Of a stretch of 64,000 nucleotides of DNA, positions 9,361-17,502 are shown piece by piece. The notes below the pieces were generated by a model. That model did no database searches. It saw only the letters and a program-made list of their open reading frames with translations, and was not told where the DNA came from. The position numbers were made by a program, and so were the translations under genes. The stretch lies in NCBI GenBank assembly GCA_965656785.1, contig CBFHLY010000012.1:18321-82320 (forward strand), written 5' to 3'. Each line of letters begins with the position of its first letter. Position 1 is the stretch's first letter. The DNA is from JALQTD01 sp965656785 (GTDB lineage: Bacteria; Bacteroidota; Bacteroidia; Flavobacteriales_D; Sanyastnellaceae).

Positions 9361-9371
9361 ATTTGGCAAAT
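9361..9371. promoter_or_regulatory. Palindrome ATTTGGCAAAT, candidate operator
   Basis: A perfect 5-bp inverted repeat around one central base, two bases beyond the regulator's -33 element. A second inverted pairing of ATTTGG (9373-9378) with CCAAAT (9389-9394) follows. The position suits autorepression by the S24 protein; the binding itself is inferred. Confidence 0.4.
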
Positions 9372-9438
9372 GATTTGGTCTAAAAAAGCCAAATTCACAA
9401 ACGTCAGCGAAAAATTCACGGATGAGTGGTTTCTATTT

Positions 9439-9453
9439 GCTAAAATTTTTAGC
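9439..9453. promoter_or_regulatory. Palindrome overlapping the Y-polymerase -7 element, candidate operator
   Basis: GCTAAAA-T-TTTTAGC is a perfect 7-bp inverted repeat. Its right arm overlaps the -7 element TAGCTTTG (9450-9457) of the divergent operon, so a bound repressor would block the promoter. A related half-site, TTAGCAAG, lies at 9467-9474. A matching -33 TTG is not seen, consistent with a weak promoter. Confidence 0.5.
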
Positions 9454-9476
9454 TTTGCCTTCGTAGTTAGCAAGCC

Positions 9477-10697
9477 ATGAATCTGCATCAACGATCCATC
9501 CTCCACCTCGACCTCGACACGTTCTTCGTGTCCGTTGAACGGCTGCTTGACAGCCGCTTGGCAGGCAAGCCGATTCTCATCGGAGGCACCGGCGATCGCG
9601 GGGTGGTGGCTTCATGCAGTTATGAGACGCGCGCGTTTGGGGTGCATTCCGGAATGCCCATGCGGCAAGCACGCGCCATGTGCCCCGAGGCGGTGGTCAT
9701 TCGCGGCAATTCATTGAACTACATGAAACTGTCCGACGCGGTCACCGAAATCGTGCGCGAGGCAGTGCCCGTGTGCGAGAAAACCTCCATCGACGAATTC
9801 TACGCCGACCTCACTGGAATGGACCGGTTTTTCGGATGTTGGCAATTCTCGCGCGAATTGAGGGAACGCGTGGTGCGCGAGACCGGTTTGCCCATTTCGT
9901 TTGGCCTGAGCACGTGCAAAACGGTCAGCAAAGTCGCTACCGGCGAGGCCAAACCCGCAGGAGAACTCCACGTTCAACAGGGCCTGGAGCGCCCCTTCCT
10001 CGGCCCGTTGTCAATCCGCAAGATTCCCCAAGTCGGGGTACAGACCTACCAAACCCTGCGCAACTTGGGCGTACGGCGGATCCACACCATCCAAGAAATG
10101 CCCCAAGACTTGATGCAGCAAGTGTTGGGCCTGAATGGATTGGCGATTTGGCGCAAGGCACAGGGAGTCGACCCCAGCCCCGTAGTGGCATTCAACGAGC
10201 GCAAATCCATCTCCACGGAACGGACGTTTGCGCGGGACACCACCGACGTGGCCAAGCTGCAGGGCATGTTGGTGGCGATGGCGGAGAATTTGGCCTATCA
10301 ACTCCGTCGGGGAAAAAAAGTGACCGCCTGCGTCACCGTTAAAGTGCGCTACGCCGATTTTGACACCCGCTCCATGCAAGCGCGCATCCCTTACAGCGCT
10401 GCGGATCACGTGCTCATCCCGAAGACTCAGGAACTGTTTCAACGGCTGTACGATCGCCGCGTGCGCGTCCGGCTCATCGGCATCCGATTCAGTCACCTCG
10501 TCGGTGGCGGCACCCAAATGGACCTGTTCGAAGACACGGAAGAACGCTCCAACCTCTACCAAGCGCTCGACAGCATCCGCAACCGATTCGGCGATCGCAG
10601 CGTGGTCACCGCAGCGGGCATGGAAGCACGCACCATCGGTCGATCGAATCCCTTCAACGGCGATGCGCCCCTTCTTTTGGCCAACCGCCATCAATGA
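9477..10697 (+). CDS. Y-family (DinB/Pol IV-type) translesion DNA polymerase
   Basis: A 406-residue polymerase. Catalytic acidic residues are D12 in LHLDLDTFFVSVE and D106-E107 in TSIDEFYADLTG, the standard Y-family metal ligands. The palm/fingers, thumb and little-finger regions are all present. Q347-M-D-L-F351 is a beta-clamp-binding motif, followed by a 55-residue tail reminiscent of UmuC-type or extended DinB proteins. First gene of a three-gene operon with SRAP (22-base gap) and a DnaE2-like polymerase (9-base gap), facing the S24 regulator. Expected role: damage-induced lesion bypass and mutagenesis. Confidence 0.93.
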   Translation: MNLHQRSILHLDLDTFFVSVERLLDSRLAGKPILIGGTGDRGVVASCSYETRAFGVHSGMPMRQARAMCPEAVVIRGNSLNYMKLSDAVTEIVREAVPVCEKTSIDEFYADLTGMDRFFGCWQFSRELRERVVRETGLPISFGLSTCKTVSKVATGEAKPAGELHVQQGLERPFLGPLSIRKIPQVGVQTYQTLRNLGVRRIHTIQEMPQDLMQQVLGLNGLAIWRKAQGVDPSPVVAFNERKSISTERTFARDTTDVAKLQGMLVAMAENLAYQLRRGKKVTACVTVKVRYADFDTRSMQARIPYSAADHVLIPKTQELFQRLYDRRVRVRLIGIRFSHLVGGGTQMDLFEDTEERSNLYQALDSIRNRFGDRSVVTAAGMEARTIGRSNPFNGDAPLLLANRHQ

Positions 10698-10719
10698 AAA
10701 CCTTTTAAATTCAGCAGCC

Positions 10720-11550
10720 ATGTGTGGTCGCTACGTCACCGTTTCCTCGGTCAAAACCATTGAAAAACGCTTCAACGTCAGCATCCCCGATGACGTGGGG
10801 ACCGCGCTTGTGCCCAATGCCAACGTGTCCCACGGTGAACTCGCGCCCGTCATTGCCAGCGATGCTCCCGACCAAGTGCAGCGGTTTCAATTTGGATTTA
10901 CTCCTCGGTGGGCGAAAAAGCAGTTCTACACCATCAATGCGCGCTCAGAAGGGGACCACAATTCAGCAAACGACCCCCGCTATACCGGAGCCATGGGCAT
11001 CTTGCACAAACCGATGTTTCGGCAATCGATTCGCGACCGGCGGTGCCTCGTCATCGCGGATGCCTTCATCGAAGGTCCAGAGCGGGAAAAACTCGCGAAG
11101 CCCTATGTCGTCTACCCACGGACGGGAGATCGCCCCATGGCGCTCGCGGGCATTTGGGATGAGTGGTGCAATCCCGATACCGGGGAATTGGTAAGGTCGT
11201 ACGCCATCTTGACCACGGTGGCCGGTGGGGTGTTGCAGACCATCGGGCACCACCGAAGTCCTGTGATCCTGGACCCCGAGTCGGAGCGGGCTTGGGTGGA
11301 CCTTGGAACCCCCCTTCACGACATCACCGCCTTGATGCGGCCGTGCCCCGACAACCGGCTGAACGCTTACCCCATTTCACCCGAAATCCGAGATCCTCGA
11401 GCGAACGGTTCCCACCTGCTGCAGCCCATCGGACAACGCATTCACCCCGAATCGACCTACGCTTTGCACGAAGAAATCGAGCTCTTCGGAATGGGCGAAT
11501 CCCGGTCCAAATCCCGGCGCACCCCTCCCCAACAAGGTTCCCTCTTTTGA
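10720..11550 (+). CDS. SRAP-family (YedK/HMCES-type) abasic-site protein with C-terminal clamp-like motif
   Basis: A 276-residue protein. After methionine removal Cys2 (MCGRYV) becomes the N-terminal residue that forms the thiazolidine crosslink with abasic sites in single-stranded DNA. N73 (INARSE), E118 (DAFIEG) and H177/H178 (IGHHRSPVIL) match the family's other active-site positions. The start at 10720 is required to expose Cys2. The last five residues, Q272-G-S-L-F276, form a beta-clamp-binding-like motif at the extreme C-terminus, unlike the short E. coli YedK but analogous to the PCNA-binding C-terminus of human HMCES. Sandwiched between two mutagenic polymerase genes. Confidence 0.93.
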   Translation: MCGRYVTVSSVKTIEKRFNVSIPDDVGTALVPNANVSHGELAPVIASDAPDQVQRFQFGFTPRWAKKQFYTINARSEGDHNSANDPRYTGAMGILHKPMFRQSIRDRRCLVIADAFIEGPEREKLAKPYVVYPRTGDRPMALAGIWDEWCNPDTGELVRSYAILTTVAGGVLQTIGHHRSPVILDPESERAWVDLGTPLHDITALMRPCPDNRLNAYPISPEIRDPRANGSHLLQPIGQRIHPESTYALHEEIELFGMGESRSKSRRTPPQQGSLF

Positions 11551-11559
11551 GCGCCCGTC

Positions 11560-14500
11560 ATGTTCCTGAATTGCCATTCGTGGTTCAGCCTCCGATACGG
11601 GCTGATGCCGCCAGAAGAACTCGTTCGAGAAGCGGCCGCGCGAGGAGTGACCGCACTCGCCATGACGGACATCAACAACACGTCCGGGGTTTGGGACTTC
11701 GTGCGGCATGCAAAAGCAAGCGGCATCCGGCCCGTGGTGGGCATTGATTTTCGAACCGGAGCCACTTGCCACCGCGTCGGGTTAGCACGAAATGCGGCGG
11801 GTTTTGCCGCGCTTTGCCAGCACCTTTCAACGGGAAAACCGTGTGACGATGAACACGTGGAATTCATCATTCCGTGGGCCACATGGAAAACGTGCTCCGA
11901 GCGACCTCCTTTGCGCGAAAACGAGTGGATCGGGGTGCGTGCGGATGAAGTGGCGGAGTTCCGATTGCTCGGCAAGTCCGATGTACCTTGGGACCGGTTG
12001 GTGGCCTTGCAAACCGTGACGTTTCGGAACCAAAGGGATTGGAATTGCCACCGCTTGCTACGGTCCATGGCAGGGAATACACTGCTCAGCAAGTTGGACT
12101 CGAAAGCGACGGGGAATCCGCGCGATCGGTGGGAAGACCCTGGAGCACTGCGTTCGCGGTTCGACGAACGCCCCGAATGGGTCGAACGGAGTGACGCGCT
12201 GATTGAGCGCTGTGGCATCGAATGGCCCACCCCGCCCCTGGACCGACTGCACAACAACCAACACACCTACACCGGGTCAGAAGCGGAAGACGAGCGCTTC
12301 ATTCGCACGCTGTGCGCAGAAGGATTGGCCTACCGGTATCCCGACCACGACGAAGTGGTCTTGGAGCGGATGGAACGGGAGCTTGAAGTGATTGCACAGC
12401 AAGGGTATTTGGCCTACTTCCTGATCAATTGGGACATCACCAGCTACGCGCGCAGCCGGGGTTATTTCTACGTCGGCCGGGGCAGCGGGGCCAACAGCCT
12501 CGTCGCTTACCTGCTGCGCATCACAGACGTCGACCCCATCGAGCTCGACCTCTACTTCGAACGGTTCATCAACCTGTACCGCAAGAATCCGCCGGACTTC
12601 GACATCGACTTCTCGTGGACGGACCGGGACGATGTGACGCGGTACATCTTCGAACGATTCGAGCACGTGGCGTTGGTGGGCGCTTACAGCACCTTCCAAT
12701 ACCGCGCGGTCATACGGGAGTTGGGAAAAGTGTTCGGGCTCCCCAAGGCCGACATCGATGTGCTCGCGGAAGGCCGGTTTGACCCCAATCAACTCGATGA
12801 CATGGAGCGGCTCGTGGTGCGGTATGCCAGCCATTTAAAAGACCAACCGAATGCCCTGACCATCCACGCGTGCGGCATCCTGATTGCCGACCGACCCATT
12901 CACCACTACTGCGCCACGTTCCTCCCTCCGAAAGGATTCCCCACGACCCAATTCGACATGCTCGTAGCGGAAGATGTGGGGCTTTACAAGTTTGACATCC
13001 TCAGCCAACGGGGACTCGGCAAAATCCGCGACGCCATGGATTTCATCGCGCGCAATCACCCCGAAGATGCAGCCCGCATCGACATCCACGACATGAAGCG
13101 CTTCAAGGCCGATTCAGCCATCCAAAACATGCTGCGAAACGCCGAAGCAATCGGGTGCTTCTACGTGGAATCTCCGGCCATGCGCATGCTCCTGCGCAAA
13201 CTCAACGTGGACCACTACCTCGGCCTTGTTGCTGCCAGTTCGGTCATCCGCCCGGGGGTCGCAAAAAGTGGGATGATGAAGGCCTACATCGAACGGCATC
13301 GGAATCCCGAAAAGCGGCAGGAGGCCCACCCCGTCTTGCTGAAGCTCATGCCCGAAACTTATGGGGTCATGGTGTACCAAGAGGATGTCATCAAAGTCGC
13401 GCATCACTTTGCAGGGCTGGACTTGAGCGAAGCAGATGTGCTGCGCCGAGGCATGAGTGGGAAGTTTCGGTCACAGGAGGAATTCGCCAAAGCCGCTCTT
13501 ACTTTCCAACAAAAGGCCCTTGCCGCGGGCCGAACACCGGATGAAGCGCGCGAAGTTTGGCGCCAGGTGGAAAGCTTCGCGGGCTATGCCTTCGCCAAGG
13601 GACACTCCGCTTCCTATGCCGTTGAGAGCTACCAAAGTTTGTTCTTGAAAGCCCATTGGCCATTGGAATACATGGCCGCCTGCATCAACAACTTCGGCGG
13701 GTTCTACCGCACCGAGTTCTACGTACACGAGGCGCGCATGCTCGGGGCAGAAGTGGAGGAGCCGTGCGTCAACGAAGGGGGATGGGAGGCCGATGTCATC
13801 GGAAACCGCCTCATCCTGGGATTCAATTTGGTCAAGGGGATCGAAGCGGCCTCTGTGGGAAATTGGCTGGAAGAACGCCAAACCCGAGGTGCCTTCCGCT
13901 CCTTGGGCAACTTCGTTGAGCGCACGGGTGTCGGACTCGAACAGCTCGTCCTGCTCATCCGAGCCGGAGGGTTTCGCTTCACGGGGAAAACGCCGCAAGC
14001 CCTGCTGTGGGAAGCGCATTTCCTGTTGGGACAGGGGCCTTCCCTACCGCATCAGGCTTCGCTGTTCGCTACGGAATCGCATGAGGATTTCGCCTTGCCG
14101 CCCTTGGAGCACGGCCGGTTGGAACGTACGTTTGACCAAATCGAATTGCTCGGATTCCCCCTGAACTCCCCGTTCGAGCTGCTAACACCCGATACCCAAC
14201 AACTGATGCGAACCGCCGTGCCCGCTCGCCACCTGCCGCAGCACATCGGCCGAACGGCCGCGGGTGTCGGCTACCTCGTCACCGTGAAAGAAACGCGCAC
14301 CGGAAAAGGGGAGCGGATGTGCTTCGGTTGCTTCATCGATTCCGAAGGCCATTGGCTCGACAGCGTCCATTTTCCGCCGGCCTTGAAGCGCCAAAACTTC
14401 CGCGGCCGGGGCATCTACCGCATCTCCGGACCCGTACGGGAAGAGTACGGTTGCGTGCACATCGAAGCGCACCAGCTGGAAAAACTCGACTACATCCCCG

Positions 14501-14607
14501 ATCCGCGTTACGCAGAAGGGGAGGCTGCTTCTCGCCCTTCGCGCCGCATGGCCCCGAGTGCACGCAGCGCAGGCACCCAGCTCAAACGTTCGCTCCGATC
14601 GCCGTAA
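11560..14607 (+). CDS. DnaE2-like error-prone DNA polymerase III alpha subunit
   Basis: A 1015-residue C-family polymerase, shorter than replicative DnaE (about 1160). The N-terminal PHP region begins NCHSWFSLRYG. The first metal-binding His and the following acidic position are lost, so PHP exonuclease activity is unlikely. The palm carries GRGSGANSLVAYLL and the catalytic D348/D350 in PPDFDIDF. A helix-hairpin-helix region follows, and Q832-A-S-L-F836 is the internal beta-clamp motif. A short OB-like end follows and the protein stops near the basic residues SRRMAPSARS. Third gene of the damage cassette, as in ImuB-DnaE2 mutasomes. It could in principle be a second general DnaE, but context argues for translesion synthesis. 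Confidence 0.88.
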   Translation: MFLNCHSWFSLRYGLMPPEELVREAAARGVTALAMTDINNTSGVWDFVRHAKASGIRPVVGIDFRTGATCHRVGLARNAAGFAALCQHLSTGKPCDDEHVEFIIPWATWKTCSERPPLRENEWIGVRADEVAEFRLLGKSDVPWDRLVALQTVTFRNQRDWNCHRLLRSMAGNTLLSKLDSKATGNPRDRWEDPGALRSRFDERPEWVERSDALIERCGIEWPTPPLDRLHNNQHTYTGSEAEDERFIRTLCAEGLAYRYPDHDEVVLERMERELEVIAQQGYLAYFLINWDITSYARSRGYFYVGRGSGANSLVAYLLRITDVDPIELDLYFERFINLYRKNPPDFDIDFSWTDRDDVTRYIFERFEHVALVGAYSTFQYRAVIRELGKVFGLPKADIDVLAEGRFDPNQLDDMERLVVRYASHLKDQPNALTIHACGILIADRPIHHYCATFLPPKGFPTTQFDMLVAEDVGLYKFDILSQRGLGKIRDAMDFIARNHPEDAARIDIHDMKRFKADSAIQNMLRNAEAIGCFYVESPAMRMLLRKLNVDHYLGLVAASSVIRPGVAKSGMMKAYIERHRNPEKRQEAHPVLLKLMPETYGVMVYQEDVIKVAHHFAGLDLSEADVLRRGMSGKFRSQEEFAKAALTFQQKALAAGRTPDEAREVWRQVESFAGYAFAKGHSASYAVESYQSLFLKAHWPLEYMAACINNFGGFYRTEFYVHEARMLGAEVEEPCVNEGGWEADVIGNRLILGFNLVKGIEAASVGNWLEERQTRGAFRSLGNFVERTGVGLEQLVLLIRAGGFRFTGKTPQALLWEAHFLLGQGPSLPHQASLFATESHEDFALPPLEHGRLERTFDQIELLGFPLNSPFELLTPDTQQLMRTAVPARHLPQHIGRTAAGVGYLVTVKETRTGKGERMCFGCFIDSEGHWLDSVHFPPALKRQNFRGRGIYRISGPVREEYGCVHIEAHQLEKLDYIPDPRYAEGEAASRPSRRMAPSARSAGTQLKRSLRSP

Positions 14608-14612
14608 AGCGC

Positions 14613-16940
14613 TCAACTCACCTTCCAACGGAACCCGGAATACACCATCCGACCGAAAATCGGCCCGTACACCAAGCTCGCGTCAAAATAGCGCTGGAAG
14701 TCCGCATCGGCTACCCCCCCTGCCCCGATGATGGGGCGATCCTGGCGAACGTTTGTCAAATTCTCCACGCCCACATACCAACTCGCCCGAGAAGAAAAAT
14801 CGCGGGACACCTGCAGGTTCAGTTGGGCAAAATCAGGGGATTCGTCCGGTCGGCGGAACGGCTCAGTATTGCTCGCCGTCGAGGGCAACCGCTGGGCGCC
14901 AATCCATTGGAAGGTTGCATCGGCCCGCCATTGGCTTCCGTTCTCCCTGACCCGACTTCCGTAGGAAAGCTGAGCAAACCCGCGGTGCTTGGAAACGAAC
15001 GGATCGCGCCGAGCCTCAGGCTGGATGCGGTCCGTCACGGCATCCACGTACCGGTAAGCCATTCGCACATCAAAACGACGGTGCATCGACCAGTCCCATT
15101 CCACCTGTGCCGTGCGCGAGCGGGAGGTACCGACTAAGTTGTAGACGAGCACCGCATCCGTCGCGAAATCATAGTCCACCACCAGCCGCTCCTCAAATTC
15201 AGTCCAATACGCATCGATGCTCAAGGAAGATTCCCGGTGATTCAGCTTGAACCGAGCGGACGCGTTCAGTCCAAAATTCGAAGCCACTTCGGGCCGAATG
15301 TTCAGCCCTTGCAGAGGCACGCGCGCATCGCTCTCTCGATCCCACGTCCACCAGACCCGACGCGAGGCCCAAGGACCTAACTGTTCCATCAGGGGATTTG
15401 GAACCCGCATGCCCCGCCCGGCGGAAGCCTTCAAGGAAACGTGCTCAGACACACTGAACCGCGCGTGAAATCGGGGACTGAAAAAGCCCCCAAAGAGGTT
15501 GTGGCGGTCATACCGAACGCCCGCCACCACATTCCATCGCGCCTCATCGTTCAAAGTGTACTCAAAGTATGCACCCGGGACGCGCTCGACCCGGTTCCAG
15601 CTGACCGAGGCCGTGTCGTTCCAAGCCGCCGATTCATCGAACGAATTGAAAACCCAAGACCCCCCGGTGGTGAACCGGTGATTCGAGTTTCCGATCCGGC
15701 CTGCATACAACACGTTCGCCCGAAACATCTGCTCGACCCCATCGTACGCATTACCGCCCATGTTGTGCCGGGAAGCATGCCGCAACGCACTGAACTGGGT
15801 TCCGATGCTTCGCCATTTCGCAGCGGGAAAGACAAAACCCGTCTTCGCAGTGGCCTCCAACCGATCGATCAACGAAGTCCCCACCCACGAACCCTCCGAA
15901 AACGTGCGCTGATCCATCCACGTGGGGAGCTGGTTCCAAGGAGACTCGCTGAAAGGCGTGGTCTGACCGGAAACCAGCTGGGTGGTGGCTCCCGAAAGCG
16001 CGTACTCGCCGCGGATGCCTCGGTCGCCCGTGAACTTCCACTCGTTGCGCAGAATGACGTGGCGTTGCAACGGCGTATCCAAGAAACCGTCCCCGTTGCG
16101 GTCGTTGACGCGTTGATTCATGAGCGCATGACTCAGCAGGGCGGTGCGCCATCGGCGGCTGACTTGGTGCGTGCTCACGTGATTCCATTCCCAGCGTCCC
16201 GCGCCGTTGAGGTAAATGTTCGCGTGAAACGGATCGGCGTTCGTGGGGTTTTTGAGGGCAACGTTGATTTGGCCTGTGATGCTTTCATAGCCGGAAGAGA
16301 CCGTACCTGCACCCTTGGAAATGGCGATGGACTGTACCCAGTCGCCCGGAATGAGCAACAGGCCCTGAACCACCGAAAGCCCGCGCGGACCCGGCATGTT
16401 ATCGACCATCAATTGGGTGTACTTGCCGTCCAAACCCAGCATCTTGATCTGCCGGGTACCGGTAATGGCATCCGTGAATGACGCATCGACGGAGGCATTG
16501 GTTTCGAACGCTTCGGACAAGTTGCAACAGGCTGCTTTGACCAATTCCGCCCGGTTCAAGGTTTGGACATTCAGCGGGCTCATCAACGACAGGGAGGTCG
16601 AGCGCTGCTGCGCGACCACCTCAGCGGCTTCCAATGCCACTCCCGGCCGCAACACCAACTCCACAAACCCACGACCCTCCCACACCCAACCAGACGGCTC
16701 ATACCCGACCATTGAGGCTTCAATGGTGTCGCCAATTTGGACCCCATCCAACTCAAAGACCCCGAATGCATCAGTCACCGTGATGGACTCGGACCCCAAC
16801 AGCCTCACGTATGACCCCGGCATGGGCAAATGCTTCAGCTCGAAGCCGCCCTTCTCTTCATAGACCTTGCCTTTCACGTGCTGTGCGGCCACCTGACTGC
16901 TCATCAAGAGGAATCCCGCGATCAGCAGAAGCGACTTCAT
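14613..16940 (-). CDS. TonB-dependent outer-membrane receptor, probably for a metal
   Basis: A 775-residue receptor: signal peptide (MKSLLLIAGFLLMSSQVAAQ), carboxypeptidase-regulatory-like domain (about 22-110), plug (about 120-240) and a beta-barrel ending in aromatic GFRWKVS. The plug carries AACCNLSEAFETNASVDAS. This Cys-Cys segment recurs in Bacteroidota receptors found next to HMA proteins. The start at 16940 overlaps the stop of the HMA gene (ATGA), so synthesis is coupled. This suggests import of copper or another soft metal, or of a metal chelate. The 3' end converges on the DnaE2-like gene, five bases away. Confidence 0.88.
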   Translation of the reverse strand: MKSLLLIAGFLLMSSQVAAQHVKGKVYEEKGGFELKHLPMPGSYVRLLGSESITVTDAFGVFELDGVQIGDTIEASMVGYEPSGWVWEGRGFVELVLRPGVALEAAEVVAQQRSTSLSLMSPLNVQTLNRAELVKAACCNLSEAFETNASVDASFTDAITGTRQIKMLGLDGKYTQLMVDNMPGPRGLSVVQGLLLIPGDWVQSIAISKGAGTVSSGYESITGQINVALKNPTNADPFHANIYLNGAGRWEWNHVSTHQVSRRWRTALLSHALMNQRVNDRNGDGFLDTPLQRHVILRNEWKFTGDRGIRGEYALSGATTQLVSGQTTPFSESPWNQLPTWMDQRTFSEGSWVGTSLIDRLEATAKTGFVFPAAKWRSIGTQFSALRHASRHNMGGNAYDGVEQMFRANVLYAGRIGNSNHRFTTGGSWVFNSFDESAAWNDTASVSWNRVERVPGAYFEYTLNDEARWNVVAGVRYDRHNLFGGFFSPRFHARFSVSEHVSLKASAGRGMRVPNPLMEQLGPWASRRVWWTWDRESDARVPLQGLNIRPEVASNFGLNASARFKLNHRESSLSIDAYWTEFEERLVVDYDFATDAVLVYNLVGTSRSRTAQVEWDWSMHRRFDVRMAYRYVDAVTDRIQPEARRDPFVSKHRGFAQLSYGSRVRENGSQWRADATFQWIGAQRLPSTASNTEPFRRPDESPDFAQLNLQVSRDFSSRASWYVGVENLTNVRQDRPIIGAGGVADADFQRYFDASLVYGPIFGRMVYSGFRWKVS

Positions 16941-17284
16941 TCCTTTTCCTCGTGTGGACAACTCGCCCCTTCACGGTACTTGCAGCAGCCGTGAAGACCC
17001 GCGTATTCCTCGTCTGTGGCTTTTCCTGCGGAAGTGTCATGTCCCACCGAATGAATCAATTCGTGCAGCTCTTGCTCAGTGATTTTTTTGGACCGATAGA
17101 CCACTGAAACCATCTTCGAGTCGCGATCCCAATCGGCCACCACAACCCCAGGAACATCCAACGCTCCTTCAATGCGATCCTCGCACATCCCACAAATCCC
17201 CTCTACCCGAAACGTAATCGATTCTTTTTGAGCGTTTGCCCACTGCGCTGCCAGCACGGCAAACAAAACGAGTGTGTATTTCAT
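16937..17284 (-). CDS. Periplasmic HMA-domain metal-binding protein
   Basis: A 115-residue exported protein: signal peptide to about residue 18, then an HMA (ferredoxin-like) domain with C31-G-M-C34 in VEGICGMCEDRIE, a CxxC soft-metal site. After the domain a second cluster of possible ligands appears: C100-C101, C109 and H111. A metallochaperone or periplasmic metal-sequestering role is inferred. It is the first gene of a two-gene unit with the TonB receptor. I chose MKYTLVLF as the start because TACCTTTC, a -7-like element, lies four bases upstream (17289-17296). Confidence 0.85.
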   Translation of the reverse strand: MKYTLVLFAVLAAQWANAQKESITFRVEGICGMCEDRIEGALDVPGVVVADWDRDSKMVSVVYRSKKITEQELHELIHSVGHDTSAGKATDEEYAGLHGCCKYREGASCPHEEKE

Positions 17285-17347
17285 CTCAGAAAGGTAGCTC
17301 ATGATCAGAGAATCCACTGTCTACAAAGTGTAAAGGATTCGAAATGA

Positions 17348-17373
17348 AAAGCCCCTCCAGTGTGAGGGGCTTT
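17348..17373 (-). terminator. Intrinsic terminator after tRNA-Pro
   Basis: A 10-bp perfect hairpin, AAAGCCCCTC with GAGGGGCTTT, and a six-base loop. Read on the minus strand it is followed by a T-rich tail (TTTTCATTTC) just after tRNA-Pro. It insulates the HMA/TonB unit. Confidence 0.75.
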
Positions 17374-17379
17374 CCAAAG

Positions 17380-17453
17380 TCGGGATAGCAGGATTCGAAC
17401 CTGCGGCCTCTTCGTCCCGAACGAAGCGCGCTACCGGGCTGCGCTATATCCCG
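17380..17453 (-). tRNA. tRNA-Pro (anticodon CGG)
   Basis: A 74-base cloverleaf on the minus strand: acceptor CGGGATA paired with TATCCCG plus discriminator A, a GCGC D-stem, an anticodon stem CTTCG/CGAAG with loop TTCGGGA (anticodon CGG), and a T-arm with GGTTCGAATC. The 3' CCA is not encoded. Confidence 0.96.
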
Positions 17454-17502
17454 TTTAAAGTGCGGGCAAAGGTAATCATTTCCCTTCGACGCACCTACAC
17501 CT

